DNA from: Shinella curvata
GTDB lineage: Bacteria > Pseudomonadota > Alphaproteobacteria > Rhizobiales > Rhizobiaceae
Assembly: GCF_022899935.1 (NCBI RefSeq)
Contig: NZ_JALJCJ010000003.1
Span: forward strand, 186,001-250,000
Direction: 5' to 3'
Length of the DNA stretch: 64,000 nucleotides
The notes beneath the pieces are model-generated. The model saw only the letters and a program-made list of their open reading frames with translations. It ran no database searches and was not told the origin of the DNA. This document shows, in pieces, positions 23,555-32,221 of this stretch; positions within the stretch are counted from its first letter, which is position 1, and each line of letters opens with the position of its first letter. The position numbers and the translations under genes are program-made.

Positions 23555-24577
23555 ATGTTTGATCGATCGTCCGACCTGACCCAAAATGCGCATGATCCCG
23601 TCAGCGAGCTTCTGATGGGCATGCGCCTGCGCGGCGCCAGCTACGGCCGCCTGCAACTGACCCCGCCCTTCGGGATCCGCTTTCCGGCGGGGCCGGAAGC
23701 CCGTTTCCATTTCATCGCACGCGGCAAGGTGCTACTGCGCGCGCCGGGCGAGGCCGATCGTCCTCTCGGTTGCGGCGATGCGGTGCTTTTGCCACGCGGC
23801 GAGAGCCACGAAATCATCACCGGCCCGAATGTCCGGATGCGCGACTACGAGAGCTACACGCACAAGCCGCTCTGCCCCGAAGTCGAGGCAGTGGAAGCCT
23901 GCATCAAGTCCGCGGACCGGGAGAGCGACACGCTCATCTTCACCGGCCGTATGGAATTCGAGCTCGATACGCTGCACCCGCTCGTCGGCCTGATGCCGCA
24001 GATCATGTCCGTCGGCGCGCTGATCGGCCGCCAGCCGGAACTGATGCCGCTGCTCGGCGCCATGGAGCGGGAAATGGCGGAGGAACGCGTCGGCTCGGCC
24101 GGCATCCTCGCGCGCCTCGCCGATGTCATCGCCGCCTCCATCGTGCGCGGCTGGGTGGAATGCGGCTGCGGTGACGCGACCGGCTGGATCGAAGCGTTGC
24201 GCGATCCCCGCCTCGGCCGCGTCATTGCCGCCCTGCACCGCGAACCCGGCCGCAACTGGACGCTCGCCGACATGGCGCAGGAAATGGGCAGCTCCCGCTC
24301 GGTCTTCGCCAAGCGCTTCGTTGAGGTAACAGGCGTCACCCCGCAGCGCTACGTACTCGCGCTGCGCATGCGGCTTGCCGAACAATGGTTCCGCCGCGAC
24401 AAGCTCGCCATCGACACCGCCGCCCGCCGTCTCGGCTTCGGCTCCCAAGCCGCCTTCGCCCGCGCCTTCAAACGCATCGTCGGCAAACCGCCGGGCCAGG
24501 CGCGCAAGAACGGCGCCGCAAGCGGCTTGGAACATACGAAAACTGGGAGGGAAAATGGTGCTGCTAGAGAGATTTGA
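23555..24577 (+). CDS. AraC family transcriptional regulator with cupin-type N-terminal domain
   Basis: 340 residues from the ATG at 23555; a TTG at 23519 with AAGG before it would add 12 residues. The N-terminal cupin domain (about 20-190) contains FIARGKVLLRAP and LPRGESHEI. The C-terminal double HTH (about 225-325) shows WTLADMAQEMGSSRSVFAKRF and the AraC signature RRLGFGSQAAFARAFKR. It diverges from the MFS gene 80 bases away and likely regulates it. The last ~7 codons overlap the 3' end of the tRNA-Thr gene on the opposite strand. Confidence 0.9.
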   Translation: MFDRSSDLTQNAHDPVSELLMGMRLRGASYGRLQLTPPFGIRFPAGPEARFHFIARGKVLLRAPGEADRPLGCGDAVLLPRGESHEIITGPNVRMRDYESYTHKPLCPEVEAVEACIKSADRESDTLIFTGRMEFELDTLHPLVGLMPQIMSVGALIGRQPELMPLLGAMEREMAEERVGSAGILARLADVIAASIVRGWVECGCGDATGWIEALRDPRLGRVIAALHREPGRNWTLADMAQEMGSSRSVFAKRFVEVTGVTPQRYVLALRMRLAEQWFRRDKLAIDTAARRLGFGSQAAFARAFKRIVGKPPGQARKNGAASGLEHTKTGRENGAAREI

Positions 24578-24630
24578 ACTCTCGGCCTCTCCCTTACCAA
24601 GGGAGTGCTCTACCCCTGAGCTATAGCAGC
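24556..24630 (-). tRNA. tRNA-Thr (GGT)
   Basis: A 75-base cloverleaf on the minus strand, starting GCTGCTATAGCTCAG at 24630 with an encoded CCA end at 24556-24558. The acceptor arms GCTGCTA/TAGCAGC pair over 7 bp, the anticodon stem is CTCCC/GGGAG with loop TTGGTAA (anticodon GGT), and the T-arm reads GAGAGTTCAAATCTCTC. Confidence 0.97.
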
Positions 24631-24778
24631 ATCTTGCGAAGCGGAAGGCGCTTTCGCGTGAGCGAGGGCCTATTGCCATAGGTGGATGGGCAGCGCAAGC
24701 GGCGATTTTACGATTATCGCAACAAACTGATGACGGCGGCGCTTTTTTCGTGCGCCTGTTTTCATTATGAGAAGGGAT

Positions 24779-24979
24779 ATGAGCGGCAAGGACGAGACGA
24801 AAAGCGGGAAAATCAGGACGGAAGCGGAGATCCGGGCGGAGCGGCTGGCCAAGACGCTGCGCGACAATCTCCAGCGCCGCAAGCAGCAGGCGCGTGCGCG
24901 TCGTGCCGGCGAGGCTGACGAGACGACGGGTTTACCCGGCGGCACCTCTGCCGCAAAAAAAGACGAATCGGACGGTTAG
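24779..24979 (+). CDS. Small basic hypothetical protein (66 aa)
   Basis: A short, highly charged, helical product (Lys/Arg/Glu-rich; core RAERLAKTLRDNLQRRKQQA) with no signal or membrane segment. I prefer the ATG at 24779, preceded by GAAGGGAT, to the one at 24767. Small proteins of this look are common just upstream of murA in rhizobia. Its function is not known to me; the helical, positively charged core could bind RNA or ribosomes, but that is a guess. Confidence 0.65.
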   Translation: MSGKDETKSGKIRTEAEIRAERLAKTLRDNLQRRKQQARARRAGEADETTGLPGGTSAAKKDESDG

Positions 24980-25144
24980 TCGGGATGTCTTCACCACGAA
25001 GGCTACGGGGGTGATCGTCCAGCCGGGCGTGCGCATGCGCGGTCGGTCGGCGCGGTCTTCATTTTTCTTTCGCGATGCTCTAAAGAGGCCGCAATCTCCG
25101 AAAGCCTATATCTCAAGAAAGGCGGGCCCGGCCCGTAATCGCAT

Positions 25145-26437
25145 ATGGATCGTATCAGGATTGTAGGCGGCAACGAACTCAAGGGCATCATCCCGATCTC
25201 CGGTGCCAAGAATGCTGCGCTGCCGCTGATGATCGCGTCGCTTCTGACCGACGACACGCTGACGCTGGAAAACGTGCCGCATCTCGCCGATGTCGAGCAG
25301 CTCATCCGCATTCTCGGGAACCACGGCGCCGACATCACCGTCAACGGCCGCCGCGAACGCCAGGGCGAAGGCTATTCGCGCACCGTCACCTTCACCTCGC
25401 GCAACATCGTCGACACGACCGCTCCTTATGAGCTGGTCTCGAAGATGCGCGCCTCGTTCTGGGTGATCGGCCCGCTTCTGGCGCGTGAAGGCAAGGCTCG
25501 CGTCTCGCTGCCGGGCGGCTGCGCCATCGGCACACGTCCGGTCGATCTTTTCATCGAGAGCCTTGCAGCCCTTGGCGCGAAAATCGAGATCGACGGCGGT
25601 TACGTCGAGGCGACGGCACCGCAGGGCGGCCTGATCGGCGCCCGCTACACCTTCCCGAAGGTTTCGGTCGGCGCGACCCACGTGCTCCTGATGGCGGCGA
25701 CACTTGCCCGCGGTACGACGGTCATCGGCAATGCCGCCCGCGAACCTGAAGTGCAGGACCTCGCCAAGTGCCTGAATGCCATGGGCGCGAAGATCACGGG
25801 TGCCGGCACCTCCACCATCACCATCGAAGGTGTCACCCAGCTTTCCGGCGCGCGCCACCGCGTGCTGCCGGACCGGATCGAGACCGGCACCTATGCCATG
25901 GCTGTTGCGATGACCGGCGGCGATGTCGTGCTGGAAGGCACGGAAGCCTCGCTGCTCGACACCGCACTTGAAGCGATCCGCCGCTCCGGCGCCGAGATTA
26001 CCTCGACGGAAAGCGGTATCCGCGTCGTGCGCAACGGCGGCGGCATCAAGCCTGTCGACGTCGTCACCGACCCCTTCCCGGGCTTCCCCACGGACCTGCA
26101 GGCGCAGTTCATGGGCCTGATGACCAAGTCGAGCGGCATTTCGCACATTACCGAGACGATCTTCGAGAACCGCTTCATGCATGTGCAGGAGCTCGCCCGC
26201 CTCGGTGCGAAAATCTCGCTCTCCGGCCAGACGGCCAAGATCGAGGGCGTCGAACGCCTGCGCGGCGCGCCCGTCATGGCGACGGACCTGCGCGCCTCCG
26301 TCTCGCTCGTCATCGCCGGCCTTGCCGCCGAAGGCGAGACGATGGTCTCGCGCGTCTACCATCTCGACCGCGGCTTCGAGCGCCTCGAAGAGAAGCTCAC
26401 CCGCTGCGGCGCCATCGTCGAACGCGTCAGCGATTGA
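25145..26437 (+). CDS. murA: UDP-N-acetylglucosamine 1-carboxyvinyltransferase
   Basis: 430 residues. It transfers enolpyruvate from PEP to UDP-GlcNAc, the first committed step of peptidoglycan synthesis, in the cytoplasm; fosfomycin targets it. The N-terminus [14 protein letters not shown], the [11 protein letters not shown] loop and the catalytic Cys126 in [12 protein letters not shown] are present, so it is predicted to be fosfomycin-sensitive at that residue. A CTATAT -10-like hexamer lies at 25106-25111 without a clear -35. It heads a row of six closely spaced genes. Confidence 0.97.
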   Translation: MDRIRIVGGNELKGIIPISGAKNAALPLMIASLLTDDTLTLENVPHLADVEQLIRILGNHGADITVNGRRERQGEGYSRTVTFTSRNIVDTTAPYELVSKMRASFWVIGPLLAREGKARVSLPGGCAIGTRPVDLFIESLAALGAKIEIDGGYVEATAPQGGLIGARYTFPKVSVGATHVLLMAATLARGTTVIGNAAREPEVQDLAKCLNAMGAKITGAGTSTITIEGVTQLSGARHRVLPDRIETGTYAMAVAMTGGDVVLEGTEASLLDTALEAIRRSGAEITSTESGIRVVRNGGGIKPVDVVTDPFPGFPTDLQAQFMGLMTKSSGISHITETIFENRFMHVQELARLGAKISLSGQTAKIEGVERLRGAPVMATDLRASVSLVIAGLAAEGETMVSRVYHLDRGFERLEEKLTRCGAIVERVSD

Positions 26438-26542
26438 TCTTTCCCACGCGGCGGCGTTGCAGTCCGCCGCGTGCCGTCCTATCTCGTTTACCGAATATAC
26501 GGGATGCCGCACACGGCGGCTTCCACGGGAAGGACATCGATT

Positions 26543-26980
26543 ATGGACAGCCTGAAACTGCTTGCCCTCGACGCCGAAGACCTCGCGGTCGTCTCGGCCC
26601 ATCTCCAGGACGCGGTCTTCAAGACCGACGGCCTCGCCTTCGACGCCCGCCAGCATGTCTTTTCGGTCGTCGTCAACCGCTTCGTCTGGGAGAGTGCCGC
26701 AAGCCGCGGCAAGAGTTTTGAGCGCCGCCGCGCCGTCGTCGCCTTCAAGCGCGTGAACGCCGTGCGTTCCATCGGCATCGACCGCAAGGATACGAGCGCC
26801 GTCTTCTCCTTGCTCGCCATAAACTTCACGCCGAAGGGCGAAGGTCCTGACGGAACGCTGGAAGTCGTTCTGTCGGGCAACGCTTCGGTGGCGCTCGATG
26901 TGGAATGCGTCGAAGTTCAGCTTGCAGATACCGGCGGAGCATGGGAAACCAGCTTGAAGCCCCGCCATCCAGCGGTTTGA
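26543..26980 (+). CDS. DUF2948 family protein
   Basis: 145 residues from the ATG at 26543. The sequence (MDSLKLLALDAEDLAVVSAHLQDA in part, then FVWE and FERRRAVVAF) fits the alphaproteobacterial DUF2948 family, of unknown role. It is conserved between murA and hisD in rhizobia. It has no signal peptide and is probably a soluble cytoplasmic beta-rich protein. An in-frame start at 26471 would add 24 unrelated residues. Confidence 0.85.
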   Translation: MDSLKLLALDAEDLAVVSAHLQDAVFKTDGLAFDARQHVFSVVVNRFVWESAASRGKSFERRRAVVAFKRVNAVRSIGIDRKDTSAVFSLLAINFTPKGEGPDGTLEVVLSGNASVALDVECVEVQLADTGGAWETSLKPRHPAV

Positions 26981-27026
26981 ATGCATGAACCGGCAGATGT
27001 GCCGGGAGACGACAGGGACGACAGAC

Positions 27027-28325
27027 TTGGCGATCAGACTAGACTACCAGAGCAGCGATTTCGAAAGCCGGTTTGCTGCCTTCCTGACCACCAAGCGCGA
27101 GGTCTCCGAAGACGTCAACACCGTCGTGCGCGCCATCATCGACGATGTGCGCGCCCGCGGCGACACGGCGCTGGCCGATTACTCCAAGAAGTTCGACGGC
27201 CTCGATTTTTCCATGACCTCCATGCGCGTGTCGCTAGAAGAGATCGAGCAGGCCTATGACGCCGTCGACCCGAAGATCATCGCCGCCCTCGAACTTGCCG
27301 CCCAGCGCATCGAAAAGCACCATGCCCGCGCGATGCCGAAGGACGATATCTACGAAGACGAGATCGGCGTCGGCCTCGGTTCGCGCTGGACGGCGATCGA
27401 TGCCGTCGGTCTCTACGTGCCGGGCGGCACCGCGAGCTATCCGAGCTCGGTTCTGATGAATGCCGTGCCGGCCAAGGTGGCCGGCGTGCCGCGTCTCGTC
27501 ATGGTCGTGCCGGCCAAGGAAGGCGAGATCAACCCCGCCGTGCTCGCGGCCGCGCGCATCGCCGGCGTCGATGAAATCTACCGTATCGGTGGCGCGCAGG
27601 CCGTGGCCGCCCTTGCCTATGGTACGCAGACGATCGCGCCCGTCGCCAAGATCACCGGCCCCGGCAATGCCTTCGTCGCCGCCGCCAAGCGTCAGGTCTT
27701 CGGCACCGTCGGCATCGACATGATCGCCGGTCCCTCGGAAGTGCTCGTCATTGCCGATGCCGACAACGATCCGGACTGGCTCGCCGCCGACCTGCTCGCC
27801 CAAGCCGAGCACGATGTCGGCGCCCAGTCGATTCTCGTCACCGACAGCACCGCTCTTGCCGATGCGGTCGAGGCAGCCGTCGAACGCCAGCTGAAGACGC
27901 TGGAGCGCGCGGAGACCGCTGCCGCCAGCTGGCGCGATTTCGGCGCCATCATCCTCGTGCCGGACCTGAAGAAAGCCGTGCCGCTGGCAAACCGCATCGC
28001 CGCCGAGCATCTGGAGATCGCGACCGCTAATCCCGATGCCCTCATGCCCGAGATCCGCAATGCCGGCGCCATCTTCGTCGGCCGCCACACGCCCGAGGTC
28101 ATCGGCGACTATGTCGGCGGTTCGAACCACGTTCTACCAACCGCCCGCTCGGCCCGCTTCTCCTCCGGACTCTCGGTGCTGGACTATATGAAGCGCACGT
28201 CGATCCTGCGCCTCGGCCCCGATCAGCTGCGCGCGCTTGGCCCTGCCGCCGTCACGCTGGCGGAGGCCGAAGGCCTCGGCGCCCATGCCCGTTCCGTCGC
28301 CATCCGGCTCAATCTGGAGAGTTGA
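27027..28325 (+). CDS. hisD: Histidinol dehydrogenase
   Basis: 432 residues if started at the TTG at 27027 (AGGGA eight bases upstream), which gives the rhizobial N-terminus LAIRLDYQSSDFESRF; an ATG at 26985 would add 14 residues. It catalyses the last two oxidations of histidine synthesis with NAD and zinc. Signature parts are visible: VGLYVPGGTASYPSS, GPGNAFVAAAKRQVFG, GPSEVLVIAD, and the catalytic-His region AAEHLEIAT. Histidine synthesis genes are otherwise absent here, as usual for hisD in this synteny block. Confidence 0.94.
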   Translation: MAIRLDYQSSDFESRFAAFLTTKREVSEDVNTVVRAIIDDVRARGDTALADYSKKFDGLDFSMTSMRVSLEEIEQAYDAVDPKIIAALELAAQRIEKHHARAMPKDDIYEDEIGVGLGSRWTAIDAVGLYVPGGTASYPSSVLMNAVPAKVAGVPRLVMVVPAKEGEINPAVLAAARIAGVDEIYRIGGAQAVAALAYGTQTIAPVAKITGPGNAFVAAAKRQVFGTVGIDMIAGPSEVLVIADADNDPDWLAADLLAQAEHDVGAQSILVTDSTALADAVEAAVERQLKTLERAETAAASWRDFGAIILVPDLKKAVPLANRIAAEHLEIATANPDALMPEIRNAGAIFVGRHTPEVIGDYVGGSNHVLPTARSARFSSGLSVLDYMKRTSILRLGPDQLRALGPAAVTLAEAEGLGAHARSVAIRLNLES

Positions 28326-28328
28326 GGC

Positions 28329-28805
28329 ATGGGCACGAAGGGCAACTTCCGCCTCTGCGACGTGGTGCTGGACGATACGATCGGCCGCGCCACGCCCGAT
28401 GTGGAGCACGAGCGTGCCGTTGCCATCTTCGATCTCATCGAGGAAAACACCTTCGAGCCGGTCGGCCATGCCGGCGGCCCCTACCGCCTTAATATCTCGC
28501 TTCTCGACAGCAAGCTGGTCTTCGCCATCCGCACGGAGAAGGGCGAGGACGTCGCGACCCATATCCTGTCTCTGACGCCGTTCCGCCGTATCGTGAAGGA
28601 CTATTTCCTGATCTGCGAAAGCTACTATCAGGCGATCCGCTCCTCCACGCCGAGCCAGATCGAGGCGATCGACATGGGTCGCCGCGGTATCCACAACGAG
28701 GGCTCGCAGACCTTGATGGACCGCTTGTCGGGCAAGATCAAATTCGATTTCGACACGGCCCGCCGCCTGTTCACGCTCGTCTGTGTTCTCTACTGGCGCG
28801 GGTGA
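28329..28805 (+). CDS. UPF0262 family protein
   Basis: 158 residues, the normal length for UPF0262, a family found in alphaproteobacteria between hisD and a small phosphatase. Recognised from [26 protein letters not shown] and [16 protein letters not shown]. It starts 3 bases after the hisD stop. No function is established; no membrane or catalytic motif is obvious. Confidence 0.88.
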   Translation: MGTKGNFRLCDVVLDDTIGRATPDVEHERAVAIFDLIEENTFEPVGHAGGPYRLNISLLDSKLVFAIRTEKGEDVATHILSLTPFRRIVKDYFLICESYYQAIRSSTPSQIEAIDMGRRGIHNEGSQTLMDRLSGKIKFDFDTARRLFTLVCVLYWRG

Positions 28806-28809
28806 GTGG

Positions 28810-29271
28810 ATGGAGAGTGCCTTCCCGACAACGCAGGAAGCCTCGTCGCGGATACCCCGTTCGATCCTTTTCATGTGTCGTATGAACGCGGTGCGTTCGC
28901 CAATGGCCGAAATGCTTGCGCGCAGCCTTCTGCCCGGCACCTATATCGCCTCTGCCGGCGTGCGTCCGGGCGAGCGTGATCCCTTCGTCGATGCGGTGCT
29001 CGACGAGGTCGGCCTGTCGCTCGGACGCCATGCGCCACATTCGCTTGACGAGCTGGAGGACGACTACTTCGATCTGATCGTCACCCTGGCCCCGGAGGCA
29101 CATCATGCGGCACTCGAACTGACCCGTTCGATGGCCGTCGATGTCATGTATTGGCCCACACCCGACCCCACGGTTGCGACCGGAACCCGCGACCAGATTC
29201 TCAGCTCCTATCGCGATGTTCGCGAATTCCTGAAAACTCTGATAGAGAAGCGCCTGAAAGACCCGGGCTGA
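28810..29271 (+). CDS. Low molecular weight phosphatase family protein
   Basis: 153 residues from the ATG at 28810, four bases after the UPF0262 stop. The P-loop CX5RS appears as C23-RMNAVRS, and a DPT motif (PTPDPT) supplies the general-acid Asp, as in LMW tyrosine phosphatases and ArsC-type reductases. It could be a protein-tyrosine phosphatase; thioredoxin-type arsenate reductase activity is less likely because the extra Cys pair is absent. Confidence 0.85.
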   Translation: MESAFPTTQEASSRIPRSILFMCRMNAVRSPMAEMLARSLLPGTYIASAGVRPGERDPFVDAVLDEVGLSLGRHAPHSLDELEDDYFDLIVTLAPEAHHAALELTRSMAVDVMYWPTPDPTVATGTRDQILSSYRDVREFLKTLIEKRLKDPG

Positions 29272-29306
29272 CCGCAGGAAGGCCTGATTTTCGGCAAATG
29301 CAGAAA

Positions 29307-29338
29307 CCCCGCGCTTCGGTGTTCACAAAGCACCGGGG
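29307..29338 (+). terminator. Hairpin after the phosphatase gene, possible weak terminator
   Basis: CCCCG and GCTT pair with AAGC and CGGGG around a 10-base loop, with a small internal bulge, 35 bases after the stop. The following T content is modest (ATTGTGTAGTTT), so termination may be partial. infA follows and probably has its own promoter in the remaining spacer. Confidence 0.4.
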
Positions 29339-29416
29339 ATTGTGTAGTTTCCGGCAAATTTTTTGAGGCGGGCATAAGGCTCGCCCTCATCCACCCTACA
29401 GGAATATCATCACAAG

Positions 29417-29635
29417 ATGGCAAAAGAAGAAGTCCTCGAATTTCCCGGCATCGTGACGGAACTGCTCCCGAACGCAACGTTTCGCGTCAAGCTTGAGAAC
29501 GAGCACGAGATCATCGCGCACACCGCAGGCCGCATGCGCAAGAACCGCATTCGCGTTCTCGCCGGCGACAAGGTGCTGGTCGAGATGACCCCTTACGACC
29601 TCACCAAGGGTCGCATTACCTACCGCTTCAAGTAA
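29417..29635 (+). CDS. infA: Translation initiation factor IF-1
   Basis: 72 residues, exactly the family size, one S1/OB-fold domain ([19 protein letters not shown] start, [18 protein letters not shown] end). It binds the ribosomal A site during initiation in the cytoplasm. In rhizobia infA commonly lies just before maf and yacG, as here. Confidence 0.98.
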   Translation: MAKEEVLEFPGIVTELLPNATFRVKLENEHEIIAHTAGRMRKNRIRVLAGDKVLVEMTPYDLTKGRITYRFK

Positions 29636-29725
29636 GACGCTTTTCAAAGCCCTGGGGCAGCGCCCTCGTTCGGCCCTTGGCCAGAGAGCGAAATCCGGCG
29701 CCCCCGGCGCCTTCCCGGAGATCCC

Positions 29726-30346
29726 ATGGCGCAGACCGACAAGCTCATCCTCGCCTCCGGCTCGCCGCGCCGCGTCGAACTGCTCGCGCAGGCGGGCATC
29801 GAGCCCGCGCGCCTGATGCCGATGGATATCGACGAGACGCCGAAACGCTCCGAGCATCCCCGCTCGCTCGCACGGCGCCTGTCGACCGGCAAGGCGCAGG
29901 CGGCGCTTGCCGCCATCAAGGGCGATCCGGCCTTCGCCGGCAGCTACATCCTCTCCGCCGATACGGTCGTCTCCGTCGGCCGGCGCATCCTGCCGAAGAC
30001 AGAGATGATCGACGAAGCCTCCAGCGCGCTGCATCTGCTCTCCGGCCGCAGCCACCGCGTCTTCACCGGCGTGTGCCTCATCACGCCTGAGCGCACCGTG
30101 CGCCAGAAGGTCATCGACACGAAGGTCCGCTTCAAGCGTCTGTCGACCACCGATATCGAACAGTACCTCGCCTCCGGCCAATGGCGCGGCAAGGCGGGCG
30201 GCTATGCCATCCAGGGCATTGCCGGAGCCTTCGTCGTCAAGCTTGTCGGTTCCTACACCAATGTCGTCGGCCTGCCGCTCTATGAAACCCTGACGCTACT
30301 GTCAGGCGAAGGCTTCGACGTGCATGCTGGCTGGGCGGACGCCTGA
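29726..30346 (+). CDS. Maf family nucleoside triphosphate pyrophosphatase
   Basis: 206 residues. Maf proteins hydrolyse non-canonical or methylated dNTP/UTP/dTTP and affect septation. Signatures are LASGSPRR (9-16), SADTVV with the catalytic Asp, and [13 protein letters not shown]. It ends one base into the yacG start (TGATGG), so the pair is coupled. The subfamily (YhdE or YceF type) is not resolved by eye. Confidence 0.94.
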   Translation: MAQTDKLILASGSPRRVELLAQAGIEPARLMPMDIDETPKRSEHPRSLARRLSTGKAQAALAAIKGDPAFAGSYILSADTVVSVGRRILPKTEMIDEASSALHLLSGRSHRVFTGVCLITPERTVRQKVIDTKVRFKRLSTTDIEQYLASGQWRGKAGGYAIQGIAGAFVVKLVGSYTNVVGLPLYETLTLLSGEGFDVHAGWADA

Positions 30347-30555
30347 TGGCAGACGACAACGAAAAGCCCGCCGTCACCGTTGCGCCGCTCCGCAAGGCCG
30401 TGCCCTGTCCGATCTGCAGCCGCCCCTCGGCGCGTGAGCACTATCCCTTCTGCTCCAACCGCTGCCGCGACGTCGATCTCAACCGCTGGCTCTCGGGCTC
30501 CTATGCCATTCCGGTTGCCGATGGGGAAGAAAAGCCCGAAGACGACGAAATCTAA
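30346..30555 (+). CDS. yacG: DNA gyrase inhibitor YacG
   Basis: 69 residues with a zinc site made by C21, C24, C36 and C40 (CPIC ... HYPFCSNRC), then RDVDLNRWLSGSY and an acidic C-terminal tail. YacG binds GyrB and blocks DNA binding by gyrase. Its start overlaps the maf stop. Confidence 0.95.
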   Translation: MADDNEKPAVTVAPLRKAVPCPICSRPSAREHYPFCSNRCRDVDLNRWLSGSYAIPVADGEEKPEDDEI

Positions 30556-30637
30556 GCCCTTCGTCGCGGCAAAAATCCAATCTTTTCCACAACTTGAAAA
30601 GACTGTCATTTTTCCGGCAAAAAACTGCCGAGAGGGG

Positions 30638-30665
30638 TGGACACATTTTTGCAAGATGTTATAAC
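30638..30665 (+). promoter_or_regulatory. Putative sigma-70 promoter of tRNA-Phe
   Basis: TGGACA (30638-30643) and TATAAC (30660-30665) are spaced by 16 bases, about 62 bases before the tRNA 5' end. The match to consensus and placement are good. Confidence 0.55.
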
Positions 30666-30727
30666 CCCGCTCGCTTCCGGGGCGAAACCAAGCGCCCCAC
30701 GGATTTCCAACCGAAATCCACCCGGAT

Positions 30728-30803
30728 GCCCGGATAGCTCAGTTGGTAGAGCAGCGGATTGAAAATCCGCGTGTCGGTGGTTCAAATCCGCCTCCGGGCA
30801 CCA
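30728..30803 (+). tRNA. tRNA-Phe (GAA)
   Basis: A 76-base cloverleaf with encoded CCA: acceptor GCCCGGA/TCCGGGC, D-arm TAGCTCAGTTGGTAGAGC, anticodon loop TTGAAAA (anticodon GAA) on a GCGGA/TCCGC stem, and T-arm GGTGGTTCAAATCCGCC. It borders the surface-polymer island to its right. Confidence 0.97.
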
Positions 30804-30888
30804 TATGTTTCCAAAACAATCATTTGCTTATTTTCTATGGCGGTTAGTTTCCGGGGCCCAGTTGACTCTGGATATCAGATCAAGGCGA

Positions 30889-32103
30889 TTAACCACCTGG
30901 ACGCAGGCGGCGCCTCATGCGATCGAGGGCGCGCCCGCCCCATCGTTTCCACCATGTCTTTTTCCCACGCGGCGGCGGCAAGGCTGCGGCACCGTAGCCT
31001 TCCTGCGCAATGGCACGGGCTATCCGGCTCCTCACGGCATCCAACAGAACAGGATCATGCCCAGGAAGAGCGTGTAGACGGCGCTCGATGATGGCGAGAA
31101 AGCGGGCTTGCCATTGGGTTTTCACGTTCATCGCGACCACCTGATCCGGTGCAAGCGCCTGCGGAAAGGGCCAGGGCTCACGGATGCCGCAGATCGTGAA
31201 GTTGAGCTTGGTCAGCACGCATTTCGGGCACAGGCCGCAATTCTCACCGGATCTCGGACCCGCCCAGCAGACCGAAAGCTCCGAAAGGATCGCCGGGCGT
31301 GCGGCCAGAGCGGCGATGCGGTCGATCCGATCGTAGGCACCGCCGTCCGACTCGATCCGGAAATCGCCCCGTGAAAAGAAACGATCGTTCCAGAAGCTGT
31401 TGCCCCAGACGGTGAAAGCATTGTCATAGGCCTCTTCGCTTGCGATCAGTCCCATGCCATGCCCGTCCGAAAACTGGTGCAGCACGGCAGCCAGGCCGGC
31501 GCCGAAGCTCATCTGCCAATTTGGCGCGGTTTCCCGCCAATTGGTACGCACGACGACGAAATCCACGCCAACCTCTCGTGCGATAGCCTCGCCGTGGCCA
31601 CGCAGGCGACCAAAACCGTCGGTGGCGTCCAGCGGCATGTCGAAGCCGTGCACCATGACGGCGGAAACGAGATTTCGCTTGCCGGCCCATTCCGGTCCGC
31701 TGGCGTGGCGAAGCAACGTGAAGCTGCTATCGACGCCGGCCGAGAACGCCGCCACCGCCTTCTGCCGTTCCGGCACGACAACGGCGCTGCGGTCGATGGC
31801 TTCGGCGCGAATGGCGATCCTCTCGGCAAAGACGTCCGGACGCCAACGATGCCAGATCTCCTGGAAGTGCTCCAGCCCCTCCAAAAGAGTGCGATCGACG
31901 GGAAAATCCGGTTCCAGGTCGAAGCCGGCCTTCATGGCATGCGGAAGAAGGGCTATGACGGCGAAGTCGAAACTGACCGGTCCTACGGGGGCATCGCGCT
32001 CGAACCATACAGGCGGAGCGAGCTGCCCCGAATGCACGGTCAGGCGGCATCCATCAGCGGATGTGTGAACCGTCAGCTTCGATACCGGTCTTCGCCGCGC
32101 CAT
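30889..32103 (-). CDS. QueC-like PP-loop ATPase with zinc cluster, hypothetical
   Basis: 404 residues from the ATG at 32103 (GAGG six bases upstream). Residues 1-115 are a mixed domain I do not recognise. A PP-loop nucleotide-binding motif SAGVDSS lies at 121-127. Cys279, Cys289, Cys292 and Cys295 (C-X9-C-X2-C-X2-C) match the zinc site layout of QueC. PP-loop enzymes adenylate a carbonyl or carboxyl group. The lack of other queuosine genes and the adjacent pyruvyltransferase suggest a modification step for a surface polysaccharide, but the reaction is unknown. The very basic C-terminus (about 375-404) may contact membrane or nucleic acid. Confidence 0.75.
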   Translation of the reverse strand: MARRRPVSKLTVHTSADGCRLTVHSGQLAPPVWFERDAPVGPVSFDFAVIALLPHAMKAGFDLEPDFPVDRTLLEGLEHFQEIWHRWRPDVFAERIAIRAEAIDRSAVVVPERQKAVAAFSAGVDSSFTLLRHASGPEWAGKRNLVSAVMVHGFDMPLDATDGFGRLRGHGEAIAREVGVDFVVVRTNWRETAPNWQMSFGAGLAAVLHQFSDGHGMGLIASEEAYDNAFTVWGNSFWNDRFFSRGDFRIESDGGAYDRIDRIAALAARPAILSELSVCWAGPRSGENCGLCPKCVLTKLNFTICGIREPWPFPQALAPDQVVAMNVKTQWQARFLAIIERRLHALPGHDPVLLDAVRSRIARAIAQEGYGAAALPPPRGKKTWWKRWGGRALDRMRRRLRPGG

Positions 32104-32221
32104 GCCCATCCTCTGTTCCATATCAATCCAAATGCTAAGCCGGCGCCTTCGGAAAACAATCCCCAGGGGCAATTCACCCGCGACACATTCCTCGCCCGAC
32201 AGCGATCCATCGGCAGCCAGT

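Noticed and set aside
30728-30803. An attachment-site duplication of the tRNA-Phe 3' end on the far side of the island
   Set aside because: I looked near 39641-39778 and saw no repeat of the tRNA end and no integrase gene, so a formal att pair cannot be claimed.
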